Assembly (NCBI RefSeq): GCF_019925205.1 | Contig: NC_083567.1 | Location: forward strand, 26,474,001-26,538,000 | Reading direction: 5' to 3' | Length of the DNA stretch: 64,000 bases | Source of the DNA: Metopolophium dirhodum | Taxonomy: Eukaryota > Arthropoda > Insecta > Hemiptera > Aphididae | In this document: piece by piece, positions 50,340 through 63,300 of the stretch | How the letters are laid out: each line of letters starts with the position of its first letter | Position numbering within the stretch: the stretch's first letter is position 1 | Program-made: the position numbers and the translations under genes | The notes under the pieces: generated by a model | Databases searched by the model: none | Told to the model about the DNA's origin: nothing | Seen by the model: only the letters and a program-made list of their open reading frames with translations

Positions 50340-51690
50340 TATAGAGTACCTAGCAACCTAGGTATAGGTATGTTAAGCGTAAACCATGGATGCTTGAGCA
50401 GAGTCCAGCTGATGGTTGACACATTTCTAACGGCAATATGGCAAAAAAAAATTCCTAGAAAATTACACATCTTTTTATTCATTTTACAAATGGACAACAG
50501 CGAAAACACAGGAATCTGTTGAAAGTTTATGGTAAGATGGAGATTACAGATAAATCTAAAAAAAATGCAAATGTGATTCTTTTTTCAGCCATTTTCTCAA
50601 AACGTATTGACATATTTGCTGATTTCTTTTGTACACGATTTGTAATTATTTTAAAATAACATTTAAAAATAAATATACTATATTTTTACTATTTATTATC
50701 GATATAATTATTTGTAAAAAACATTTTTGATTTCATAGCAGAATATTTTTATGTTTTTATATATCTTCTGAGAAGTTCAATAAATAAATTAATGTATGCT
50801 GACATTCAAAACAGTAAAATACTTTAAGAAAATAACGATAAAAATTATAATTATTTTTCAAAAAAGTTGTTTTATTACAACTTCAAATTATTTGAACATT
50901 ATATCAATAAATGTCAATACTTTTCGAGAAAATAAAATTAGCTCTACCTTTAGGCTAAAAGACTCACCTTGTGGCTTGCGTATAATAGTGCGATAGTATT
51001 CCCATTGCCCGTTCCCTGCACGGTAATCGACATAATATTATTATTATTATTATATTTGTTCAGCTATACTTTGCCATTGAGAATTTTAATCGTCGTACCT
51101 ATAATGGCCGGGCAACGTATATTATTCGTGTCATTTCAACCATTTTACTAACATTGGGCGATGACCGAACTTAGTTGTGTTGAGGTATATTCGATTATCA
51201 GGCGCCGTAGTTCACGACACATTTTAAACCTACTCTTGATAAATCTGACGAGCGCAAGTGTTCAGAAATCATTCATTTTAAACGTAAATAATTACAGCCC
51301 AATCCTATAACCATGTGACCAAATCTGGTAGGTTATGGTACAACATTATTATGCCATACGAATTAACGGACTATTTCCATATTGTTTATCTGCATAGCGA
51401 TCGTCACATGCGCACAGAACCTGTTCCCGAAGGTCGCAATATTTTTGTCACACACTTCAATATAATAATATCATAATTATGTTTTATAGTATGTTTTACT
51501 TAGTAGGCATTTTACAACATTGCATGTTCCAATCTTCTTCACCCCTCCACCCAAAATATTAACAGCCAAAACCATTTCTATTAAAAACACTTGTAAAATT
51601 TGCCAAAAAAAAAAATTATATTTCCAATCTAAAAACCAAATTGCTATTATTTACTATTAACTTCAAAAATATTAACATCTTTTTTTAAAA
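50340..51690. other. AT-rich intergenic DNA
   Basis: No gene supported. A GC-richer stretch at about 50960-51240 has short ORFs without recognisable features. Confidence 0.4.
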
Positions 51691-51699
51691 TATCAAACA

Positions 51700-53000
51700 A
51701 AGTCAGGAGGTTGAGAAAAAATTTGTAAAATTCATAAAAAAAAAGGTGGGTAAGTGGATGTCGCTCTGCTGTACATTAGGGTTACAAGTGGGTCACTGTA
51801 ATGGATGGTGTTAAATTTGAATTCAATGGTATAATATCATTGTATGAGAAAAACGATTCTGAGCGAAAACGGTCAGTCAGTCTATGATATTACCAAGTAT
51901 ATTTGATGATATTATTGTGAATAAAGTAATTTATATATAACCTATTTACTTGGAGCCTTGTTTTCAATTTTCAATCCTTAGCTATAAAAGTTGAACATTT
52001 TATACATTTTTAACTACAAAATAATTATTAAATTTTGTCAAAATTCGAATTTTAAATGCTTATAAAAAAAAGTTGTGCCTATGTATTTTTAATATTTTTC
52101 AACTGCCATTGTAACAATATATCAGGAGCCTTGCATTAAATTTTCACGCTTTTTTACCCAACAAATAAGATTTTATTGATATTTATAGAAAAAATAAATA
52201 AAAAATTAAAAACTGACAATGTCCGTAAGCAGCTCAAAAAGAGTCAAAATATTTTTAAAATTTTATGGTGTATAGAAAATAAAAATATAAATATTCAGTA
52301 AAGTTTTCATGTATTTACAGTTATTCGTTTTTGAATAACAATAAAATAACAAAACCGCTAAAAGCGAAATCGAGTGAATATCCAATATTGTAAAAATATG
52401 AACTTCAAACGCTCATAAAAATGTAATTTGATTTTCTTGTAGACATTTTTTTTTGATAAAGGTAGAGACAAACTTATGAATAATCTTGTATTACATTTTC
52501 AAATCTTAGATTTAAAAAAAAAAATTTTAATGAATTCTCAACTCAAAATAATTTGCTAATTTTCGTGATTTTTCCGTATTTTGTCAAGATTTGAACTTTA
52601 AATACTTATAAAAAAACTGTGACTAAGGATTTTTAATATTTTTCAAATGTCATTGTAATAATAAAGCAAGAGGTTTGTATTAAATTTCAAGCTTTTTTAC
52701 CCAACAAATAAAGTTTTATTCAAATTCATAGAAAAATAGATTAATAAAATTGAAAACTGAAAATGTTCCTAAACAGTTCAAAACAAATCTAATATTTTGA
52801 ACATTTTATCGTGTATAGAAAATACAAATATAAACAACCAGTGAAAATGTCATGGATATACGTTCATTTGTTTTAAAATTACACCAAAAATCAAAATCGA
52901 TTTTGCGTAAAAATTCCCGTTTTTTCTTTACGTTTTATGTCGTTTTTCCCGGCGCTTTTGAAAACTATTTTAAAATTTGACCTCCTGAACGCACCAACTA
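51700..53000 (+). repeat. Long dispersed repeat, copy C, with internal 543-bp tandem structure
   Basis: Aligns with copies A and B (31815-33215). Inside it a unit is repeated in tandem: TTTTTACCCAACAAATAA occurs at about 52153 and 52696, and the flanking GTATAGAAAATA..AAATATAAA and TTTTTAATATTTTTCAA blocks recur in the same order. No ORF; class unknown. Confidence 0.75.
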
Positions 53001-54460
53001 GACTCCATTTCCCATCGAACAAGATACTGCTGAAGAAAATCGAAGCAGTTTTACTGCCTCAAACCGTGATGCCGGGGGGTGAAGGTGGCCCCTCAAAATG
53101 ATTTTTGGTTTATAATATTTTATGACTTATTTGTAAATGTATAAAATCAATTTGTGAATTATTGGCGCCGATTTCGAATTCATTAGACGAAATTGGGTAG
53201 TGACAACCGAGTCGATTAATATCACTATTTAGTAGCATGTGTGAAAATTTCTGTACCCGAATTAAATTGTCAGATAAAATTAAAGAGGAATCCATGTAGT
53301 TTTTTATATTAAATTAATATTATATATTTTCTCAAATATAGTTGTACCAATGTACAATGTATATATATAAATTCTCATTCAAAAAAGTAGTACTTAATTA
53401 TAAATATACAATTTCACAACGTAAAATGCATCTTAAGTTGAGTTAATTTTGAAGACGCGAGTAACTCATCTTCCTCGCCTAACCTTGTTGGTTCTGAATT
53501 AATGTTCAAGCATATTATATAACTTATAAAATAAACCCACGTGCTTATATAACCACTTAAGTATCTATGTATGTATTACGATTTATTTTTAAATTTAAAA
53601 CTTTACACACTACTATTATGTATTGATGTCTGTTTAATATGACTAGAATATACTTTTGCTCTGTCACAAATAATTAATTCAATCAACGATGACAGGAATG
53701 ACGTTTTTAAATGCGTAGGTACATATTGTACGGAATATCGGTCCTCCACCAGGGTTACACGGAAAGGTTATAGGTGATATTATACTGATATGCGACTTAT
53801 GGTGAAAATATTAGAACCATTTATAGTATTAAGATGGAGTCAGTGCACTATAGTTTTATGTTTTCTCTCTCTCTGGCCTACGCACAACAGCAAATTTTTG
53901 TTCAGCTGAACCAATCTTGTATGTGGTTGAGTGAATATTGTCGCATAATATAGCTACTATAATAGTACTGTCGAACTTAAAGGTATGAGAACCAAAGGGT
54001 ATTATACAGGGAACCCCATTATGGCTTTTAGTGATGTTTTAATTTTATTGCGACTGATTTGCGAGATAATTTGAAAATTTAAAAATTTGACGTTTAATTA
54101 ACTTTGTGTAATGCTGATTATTTCTGCGTAACGAAAATGTCCTATGTCGCAAGTGGGTCAGGGAGAGAAATTAAATAGTGTACTGAGCGCTTACTCCTCT
54201 TAAACATTAAATATCTGACAGTTGACACATCAAGGAAATAAACATGCGTACTATAAATGTTAATCATCTGTATGGTTATGTAAATAACGACCGCGTTCAA
54301 CCCCATTGTGATACAATGTGAGTGAAAACTTAACTTTTTGAGAACAATTAGTAGAGTATTGTCTTCTCGTGTCGTTCTCTGGAATATACACTAAATGGTA
54401 CTCAAATATTACTGTATACAATACTACAATTTATACAGTACATAATATATTGACTGTAGT
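53001..54460. other. AT-rich intergenic DNA
   Basis: 53000-53100 is a GC-richer tail next to the dispersed repeat and may belong to it. Nothing else is supported. Confidence 0.4.
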
Positions 54461-54698
54461 CCAGTGGCGAGTCGAACTTCATCAACTCATGAGACACAGT
54501 AATTTATACTAGTAATTATAAATAATTATATAAGTAAATACGTATTTACGTAAATAATAACTGAAAAAGATTGGCTTGGTCTTAATGTGTACTTAATAAA
54601 TGATCTATTATATGTGAAATGACCCTAGTCCCCAGGACACCCACCACCCTTTAAACTGAGGCACGTGCTTCAAATAAAGCCCTTCTTCACGCCACTGG
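54461..54698. mobile_element. 238-bp hAT-type MITE, older copy
   Basis: The left end CCAGTGGCGAG and the inverse of the right end (CCAGTGGCGTG) match at 10 of 11. The flanks ACTGTAGT and ACTGCACT agree at 6 of 8 positions, a decayed 8-bp duplication. AT-rich interior, non-coding. Confidence 0.7.
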
Positions 54699-56122
54699 AC
54701 TGCACTAAATATCTGATATGATTAATGAGGATGAAGATTTGCTTTCTGGCGTTAGGTGAACATTTTATTAATTTTATTTAATCGCTACAGCATCTCTTTT
54801 TTTTGTTACCAACTCATTAGAGAAGGCTACAATTTAAATCGTTTATAACGTCATAATAGGGTTTTTTTTTAAATTTTGTTCGTATTTTCAACATTTGAGA
54901 CGCAAGTTTTACGCGACGTTCACAAAATATAAACAATATTTTATTATTATTGTTGTACAATGAGAGACATGAACACAAAAACATGTTATAATAATCATCA
55001 CGATTACTATATATCATAATATTGTAGTATAGTACCCACATTAATAACATTCCGTCGCAGGAGTTAATCCTATTGGGTTTCAATTGATGTGTCTTCTTTA
55101 CCAGGAAAACGTACAGTTTAGGTCTATGGGTCATGTACGATTTTTGTCAGTAGTCATTGTTGCTATCGAGTGCCAGTGAGGAACACGAATGAGAAAAATA
55201 CATTAAACGATAATTAATCACTGCTTGCTTCGGACGTTTTCATATTTGTTTTACTTGATATATTTATAATTAAGACACGCGTACATTAATCATCGCGTTA
55301 GGTTCAATAACGTTCCATGAATCATTATAAGTTTGATAATGGTCGAGAAAAATGCCCTGTCGGTCATATAAGAGGTACTCGCAGGCGAGCGTGTCTAAAT
55401 ATTATTTCACGAGAATCACCAAGGTCCGTGACACTACGATGATTATTTCTATAGTGTGTCTTAAATATATTTTAAATTTTAAATTTAATTCGATTTGTTA
55501 CCTAGTGACAATCGAACAATCGTTGAATTTAACCGGAAATCAATAAAGTTGGGATATATATTTATTTTATTTTTTATGTCATTGGAATGATTATTCTGTA
55601 ATTATATATTTATTTTTACTCTTTATCTCTTTCGAACCTAGTACTGGATTAAGTAAATAAGAGTGATAGTCATAATGCCTAACAAAGTTAGAATTTGGAT
55701 GGTCTTTAACATTTTTATTATTTCAGAAATATTTTATTCGATGTTAAACCGATTTAGTATAGGTATCAAATGAATAAAATTAATTTTATTCGAAAAAGTA
55801 CAATACATTTTTAAGATTCTGTATTGATTTTATAATTTACAGTTTCTAGTAGAAAACATACTTGGATCATTAACTACGATGGAGGTTTTTAGTAGAAAAT
55901 TAGATCTAATAGGTTATTTTGGTTGGTTAAAATCGAAAATTCTTAGTACTTACTTTTTAAAATAATCAGAGAAAAAAATACGAACATTTGTTTAAATATC
56001 AAATACATCTTAGTTAATTATCTTTAATTATCTTTTATTACATATTATAGTCAATAAGCTCAATATTTGAGTACAAAGTTCCTGATAACCTGTTGTTACA
56101 TAGCTACAGTGCTTGAAAGGAA
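54699..56122. other. AT-rich intergenic DNA
   Basis: The 105-codon minus-strand ORF (54817-55134) has no recognisable domain and is Tyr/Asn/Lys-rich; not called. Nothing else seen. Confidence 0.4.
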
Positions 56123-56273
56123 CAGTGTCGGGTCCAGGGCTTAATTTTGGGAGTGGTATGGAGGGGGAAAGTACAATAAGTTCCAAAATTGGCTAATACA
56201 GTGTAAAACAAAGGAAAACTACGGCGTTTGGGGGGGGGGGGGGGCCTTTGCCCTCCCCCTAGATCCGCCACTG
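56123..56273. mobile_element. 151-bp hAT-type MITE with G-tract and 8-bp target duplication
   Basis: The left end CAGTGTCGGGTCCAGGG and the inverse of the right end (CAGTGGCGGATCTAGGG) match at 14 of 17. The flanks GAAAGGAA (56115-56122) and GGAAGGAA (56274-56281) match at 7 of 8. A run of 15 G (56230-56244) lies inside the right end. The 60-codon Pro/Arg-rich minus ORF is a read-through of this element. Confidence 0.85.
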
Positions 56274-57131
56274 GGAAGGAACGCATTCAAAATATTTCGT
56301 TCGATTTTCACTAAGTTAACGGGAGCTTTCTTCTTTTTTTATGCGAAGGAACCTATTGGAAATTCGTTTTTTTTTTAAAGGAACATGAACGATTTTATTT
56401 GTTCTTTTTTCATTCATTTATGTAGGGAATTAAAAAAATGTTTAGAGTAAAAGTTATTATAATGTTTTTTTAAGAATTTTAGTCAATAATATATTATAAG
56501 CTATAGAATTAAACCTATACACGATAATAGTGACAATGTTTACAAAATGTCAAATCATTCACGGTAGTCTTATCGGTACTTATTAAATTGTATGAAATAA
56601 ATAAATTATATATTTTAAAAACTAAACAACTACCTAATTAACCAATTAATAACTCCAAATTAATATAAAATTATTGAGAAGCAAAAAATATTTTTTATTT
56701 AGGAGCGAAAAAAGGAACCATGTAGGTAGTTCATATCCAAAAACAAGAAACAATTTAGATCCTTTTTAACGATAGATGAACGCGAACGTAAACTTATTTC
56801 TTTTTTAATCAAACTTTCCAAGCACTGTATAGCTATTAAAGATTAACAAAGGAACGAAGGTTTTTTTATAAGCATAAAACTGATAAAATTCACGAAAATT
56901 TTCAAATTATTTATTAAAATATGAGACTAAACGAATTGCATATTTCGTTTCGCAATATTCAACGATACAGTTTTTTGTTTATTTTGTTTTATTATTTGTT
57001 GTAGTATTATTTCTATAAATATCTATATATTTTACGTTTCTTTTTATTTTAGCCATTATAACATTGATGGTATCATACCCGTCTATGATTTTTTAACGTT
57101 AATTATTCATATTATTTTAATATTATTACAG
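56274..57131. other. AT-rich DNA immediately upstream of the GH9 start exon
   Basis: Ends in ATTATTACAG directly before ATG, so at least its last part is probably intron with the 5' UTR exon further upstream. No promoter motif stands out. Confidence 0.4.
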
Positions 57132-57339
57132 ATGAATCGCATTATTTTGGCGTCGTTCCTCTTAGCTGGTGTGGCCAGGTGTTACGATTACGATGAAGTA
57201 TTGCGGTTGTCACTCATGTTCTACGAAGCACAGAGGTCGGGTCACCTGCCTGTCAACAACCGCATCCCGTGGCGGGCTGACTCTGCGACCACAGACAAAG
57301 GGCAAAATGGTGAAGACCTATCCGGAGGATATTATGACG
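57132..57339 (+). CDS. GH9 gene, coding exon 1
   Basis: Encodes residues 1-69: signal peptide (MNRIILASFLLAGVARC), start of the catalytic domain and the first catalytic Asp (D69). The exon opens exactly at AG/ATG, so an untranslated exon must lie upstream. Donor G/GTAAAT, phase 1. Confidence 0.93.
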
Positions 57340-60300
57340 GTAAATTATTACAACTACAGTACTAGAACGATCGTCGCGAAACCGCGTCTTAGGCTACAGA
57401 GCAAATTTAAAAAAAAATTAAACCCATATTATATGCGCATGCTCTGCAGCTGAAAACCATTTTCGGCAGGAGGGTCCAATATTGGTTTGCAAACGAAAAT
57501 CTAAGCTATACTCGACGTCTTAATAGTCACAATATATTACCGGGAATTTTTTTATACTTTTTAAATCCATCTATAAGCCCCAGAACTCCTCGCAGTCACT
57601 TGCAGCCTTGGTGTATCACATCGTCTCGTATAGGTCGTACCTATCACTGACCTTTCGATCGAGTCAAATATTGAATAAACAAATTCGCATCCTGTGGTTA
57701 ATATTATAGTGCAGTTTCTCCCACGTTTTGCTTTGGGGTATTCGTAGTAAATATATTGTATAGGTGCTCTTTAGCACTAACATTGTCGGTGTGCATAATA
57801 TTACTATCGCAAGAAACGTGAAATAACTCTAGCATTATATCGTACTAGTTATTATAGAAATATGAAAATCATCTATTCCCATGATAAATCTTTGACCAGG
57901 AAGAATGTCAAGGACTTGATCAGTAAATTATAATCACTATAGGAGTATAAAACCATCAGAATGCACATTAATTATTGTTATTTTTTTTTTTTGCAATCGT
58001 GTTGTTTTATTCTTGAGTTATTATTTAGGATGTACACGACATCGTGTTGTTTACGGAGAAGACGTACGCTTTTTACACAATTCAATTATTATTTCATCAA
58101 AATGTTTTCAATTTTATGTTTTATCGACATAATTCATAATAAATAATAATATACATTATGCAAAGACTGCGATGGCGAATATCAACAACCCATATACGTA
58201 CAACATTAATATAAACACATTTATTAATTATCAACACCATTTGGCGCATATTATTACTGGCAGTTTACACGGTAACATTATCGATGGTTTAGGCCGTGTA
58301 ATATGCATGGATTTAGTACCTAATCATAATATCATTATATGTTCAATTGAATTTTTAATTTTAAACTTCAGTACAATAATTGGTTTTCTGCAAACTCAAT
58401 GATTATAGGTCTAGGTAGTCAGGAAGTCTAGGCTATGACTTAATGAATTTATTTATAATATAAGTATTCAAATAATTAAGCGTTAAAGCTTTAACGATTG
58501 ATAAAGGACAAAGAATTATTCACTTTAGCCAAAATATTGTACTTACATTGTACGTGTGAATATAATAATAATTATATGTTAAGTAGGTAATTATATTCAT
58601 AATTGAATATGTGATACACAATAATAATTAATGAGTATTTACTTTTATTTTTGTTCATGAGTATTTTCACTACTTGAAGACGATATGCAGCCAACAATAA
58701 TATGATACAGAAATCACCTGTTACAGAAATCATGTAAAATAATAATAAATATTACTGCTGCACATATTGCTTCTTTTGCGAATTTATCGTTTATACATTT
58801 ATTGCATTCATGAACACGAGGTACATCAAAATATTTCACAATAAATTATTGGTGTTTGACTGTCCGTAATAGTGGCTATATTGATTCTCTCCACGTGCGT
58901 TTATTGAATTTACTTGTTGAATTATAATTTTATTAGAAGACACGTTCCACTATTCAATCATAATGAACAAAATGTTTATAGTATAGATACATATTATATA
59001 TAAAATATACAGGGTGTTACAGAAATAACTGATATAGAAGTAATTAACTAACTAAATGTAATAACTTTTATTTTTCCAGTACTTATAATTAATTTTTTTT
59101 TTATTAATTTCGATATTATAATAACAGTACCTAAAGTAAAAAAAAAAATCAAATTACTATAGCTCAGTCTGCGAGCGTGCCGAATTCCCGATTTCTAAAC
59201 GTACTTTAACACAATAAATTATAATTCCATATAATATAACTAGAACATCATACACCGAATATTAAATAACGCATTGAACAAAGTTTGAATCATATACAGT
59301 TTGTACATTTAACGGGTAACGAAGTGCACGGGATCAGCTAGTATAATATAATATAATATACAATTTATGTAACAATAACTACGGATAATAAATGAATGAA
59401 AATCAGTAATATAGGTATATCAAAATCGTAACCAAGTACTGGCAATAAATATATAAAAATCAACAGTTTATAATATCAACAATCGTAACTATGTACTCTG
59501 CAAGTAACTAGCGGACGACACAACACATACCTATAAGGAATTCTAAACATATGTTTAAAAGGCTAAAATTAATATTGATAAAACAAAAATTATTACATTT
59601 CTAGTTAATCGGATTTGTTTGATATTTCTGATATATATTATATATTATTATGTACATACATATAATTTGAATAAATAAATACAATACATAATAATATCAG
59701 TGGCGTAGCCTCTCACTGGCTGACTACGAATTTTCAGGGAAATTTAAAAATGATTTCAGTGTACGTATTAAGCAAGAAGTTAACCTGCATGCATTCAAAT
59801 TGCAATTGGAATGAAGGTTGCTGCAAAATTCTAAAATGTTATACACACACGGTATCATAGCTTACATGTCAACTTACAACTTATGAAGTTAAGTTAAGTT
59901 GGTTAAGCCTCCCCTAATCCCCTGTGGCTTATATAACAAATTATCAACCCCCCCCCCCCCCCCAAGCAAAAATCCTAGTTTCTCCGTTCATGTATAATAA
60001 TATATCTTTATATATAAAATAAAAATAAATAAATACATTTTATTGTGAAATTAATGTGTTGGCCGTTTGTTATTATATTTTGTTAGGATTATAAATTATA
60101 GTTGTATTGTATGATTATCAAAAGTTATGTTAAAAAGTAAATTAAAAATGAGTAAAATATAAATATGTCAAAATGATAAATAAAAATTACTATCGATAGG
60201 TTAGGTTAGGTTAGGTACAAACGATGCACATTACAAATACACGTTCACATTATAAGAAGTCATAGCTAAACACTATTAAAAAAAAAACATTTCGTCGATA

Positions 60301-63300
60301 ACTTACATAGAATGGGAAATGTTTTTAAGCTATTATATTGATATTAATTATCCGTATAAATCAATAATATTGCATATTGACAGCAAATGTACACGTCCAA
60401 TTCCATTTATTATGATTTATAATGATTAACATTTAGAAAAATAATGATTTTAGACATTGTTCACTTAAAATAATAATATTAAATAAAGGTAGTACTTAAT
60501 CATAATTAATCAATTAATTGAATTTGGTATTATTCGTAAACAACATATCTTTATTGGGAAGATATTTTCATCGACACAGATTAACGATTTGTTTCGTAAT
60601 TTATTATATTCTATTTATAGGATGAACGAAAAATATCGAAAATTATAATACTATTATTATTTTAGCTGGCGATTTCGTAAAATTTGGCTTCACGATGGCA
60701 AGCACTACGACCATTTTGGCATGGGGATACTTGAGTTATAAAGACGCGTACGAGGAAGTTAGTAAGTATAATATGTTTTCGTGTTCCTACATAATACAAT
60801 ATAATCTATAATACCTATATTTGTGCACAAAACGATATAGGACCTACCATTGAGTATATTATTCAGACATTTTACGTGTCGAACAACAATACATCGATAT
60901 TAACAATAATTATTATATAATGTACCAAAATAATTTCTAAAAACCTTATCATTAACAGTTTTTTATTTTGCATAATTATTTAATATAGACGAATGGGAAA
61001 ACGCATTGGGCTCGATACGCTGGGCCGCGGAGTACTTTATCAAGTGTCACGTTAGCGACTACGAGTTTTACGGACAGGTCGGTGACTTCAGTCTGGACCA
61101 AGGTTTCTGGGGTCGGCCCGAAGACATGAACATGTCTAGGCCGGCGTACAAAATCGACAAAAATCGACCAGGTAAATAATTATGAGACACCGATCGCGCA
61201 TGCGCAGTAATGAACACCACGAGCTTTCTCGTGCTGCGTTTATTTTGATCTTATACCTTAATAATGTATACCAAGGGGTGACCGATTAATACTTTTGAAG
61301 GAACTGCACATTAGAAATCTGTAAATTGTTCGCGGCCAATTGCTGACGTCGTCGGTAATAACCGACGAACAAAATTTATAAATTATTACAACACTAGTGT
61401 ATATATTATAATGTGGCTAAAATATTATATTGGCTTTGCATTTTTGTTCTCGTCTGGGGCCGCTGTTTTCGATTTGTTTATACTTCTTGCCTGATATCCA
61501 AATGTGATTTACCCAGGTTCCGATTTGGCCGGTGAGACGTCCGCCGCTCTCTCCGCCGTGTCGATAGTGTTCACCAAAATCGATTCCAATTTTTCGGCCA
61601 GTTGCTTGAGTCACGCCAAGCAACTGTACATGTTCGCCACCCAGTACAGAGGACTGTACCACGACGCCATCAAAGGAGCGGCGCAATATTACGAGTAAAA
61701 TACAATTTATCATAATATAACGTCGCGCCGTTCTCGTTCTCGATTTTATTCGATCGGATGTGGCCTATCGGGTGTGATCCAACAACAACTCAAACGTGAA
61801 ATTCGGTTTTTGTTTACATAGATCGACAGATTACGGTGACGAATTGACCTGGGCTGCGGCTTGGCTGTACAAGGCCACAAAGGAGTCACAGTATTTGGAC
61901 GACGCCGAGTACATGTACATGAAGTACAGACTTAAAGAACGGCCGAACGAATTTTACTACAACAAAAAAGTCGCTGGTGTACAGGTGCGGAATCCATTAT
62001 GCGGCTGTATAATAATATATTTTATAGTATTGTTGTATATACGACACGAGTTTTTCACGCCACACATTGATGATCGATACGTTTTAAAATCTTATTAAAT
62101 TTTACAAGAGAAAAGAAACAATGACCGTTGGTCCTGTATCGATGGTATTCACGGTAGGTGTTGCTAGGTTTGGATTTGGTGGGGCCAAGCCCTTCGAATA
62201 TTTTCATAGCTCCTCGAAAATATTATAAAATAAATATTTAATTAATACCTAATTATAAACTTCATTTCAAAAATGTTTTCTTCAATATATGGCAAAACAA
62301 TGTCATCCGAGAACGAGTTTTGTAAGTATGCTGCGAGACTGTTTCTTAAATTTGGGCATTCACAATATCGAAAGAGATTTCCTCAATTTATTAAAGAATT
62401 ATGATTTATTAGAAGTATACAATTTAAGTATTAAATGAGATTATATTTTATATATAGGGATAATATAAATCAATATTTATTATATGCAACTCACAAATGT
62501 ATAAGCTAGAGAATTCGTAGTTAGTAGTTAGGTGTAGTAGGGTAAAATTATTTTACAAATTATTTTACTAAAATATATGTTCAGACAGATCAATTCAGTC
62601 CAAGTTTCGTCTATAATCTTAAAATTTGTAATAATTATTCGTGGTAAGTCCAATCAGTATGTACGCTTGCCCGTCTGCGTTTCTCGGCGCGAACTCTTTT
62701 TTACAATCGCATGTTTAGGTGATAAGGGGATTTTACACCGCCCGTTTTTGAGGAGTTCAATACTGGAAATTTTTTCTAAGTGTGAATATGTGCGTGGTAA
62801 GTGATCACTATATACTATATAGTATTATAGTAGTATTTCTATGGTCTACAAGAGTGGATAACAGGACCCATATCCTCAATCAGTGATCGACAAGTAATAT
62901 TTTTTATTCATCATACCAATAAAACTAAAGTGATACGGTAATAAAGCTAAAAACATATTTAAATTCGTTATAATATGAAGTTTACTTCAGTTCAATCACC
63001 CCAATTCGTTGATTTTCATTTTTATTCGATTCCGACGATTCCGTAATATAATCAACGTTTAAAAATGTTTTAACTGTTGCATTATAAAATCAAATTTAAG
63101 AGAACGACAAGAATCGAAATTTCAAACAGTGATCGAGTATGATCGATGTAAAGAAACGGTCAGTATCGAATCCCCCACCGTAACACATACATTATAAAAA
63201 TAATATTATAATATATTACTAAAGTATCGAGATAACCGAATAAGTCAAACTCTGTAAAATGTATTGCAGGCCCTTCTTGCCGAACTAACTAATCAATCTG

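Larger units (their letters stand above)
57340..60665 (+). other. GH9 intron 1, with nested repeats
   Basis: 3326-bp intron ending TATTATTTTAG. It holds a repeat end at 59010 (ACAGGGTGTTACAG), a minus-oriented repeat end at 59313-59338, a probable hAT MITE (59698-59992), a repeat shared with 6819-6875, and a TTAGG string. ORFs within it are not called. Confidence 0.85.

Noticed and set aside
61417..61713. 98-codon minus-strand ORF
   Set aside because: Antisense shadow of GH9 exon 4.
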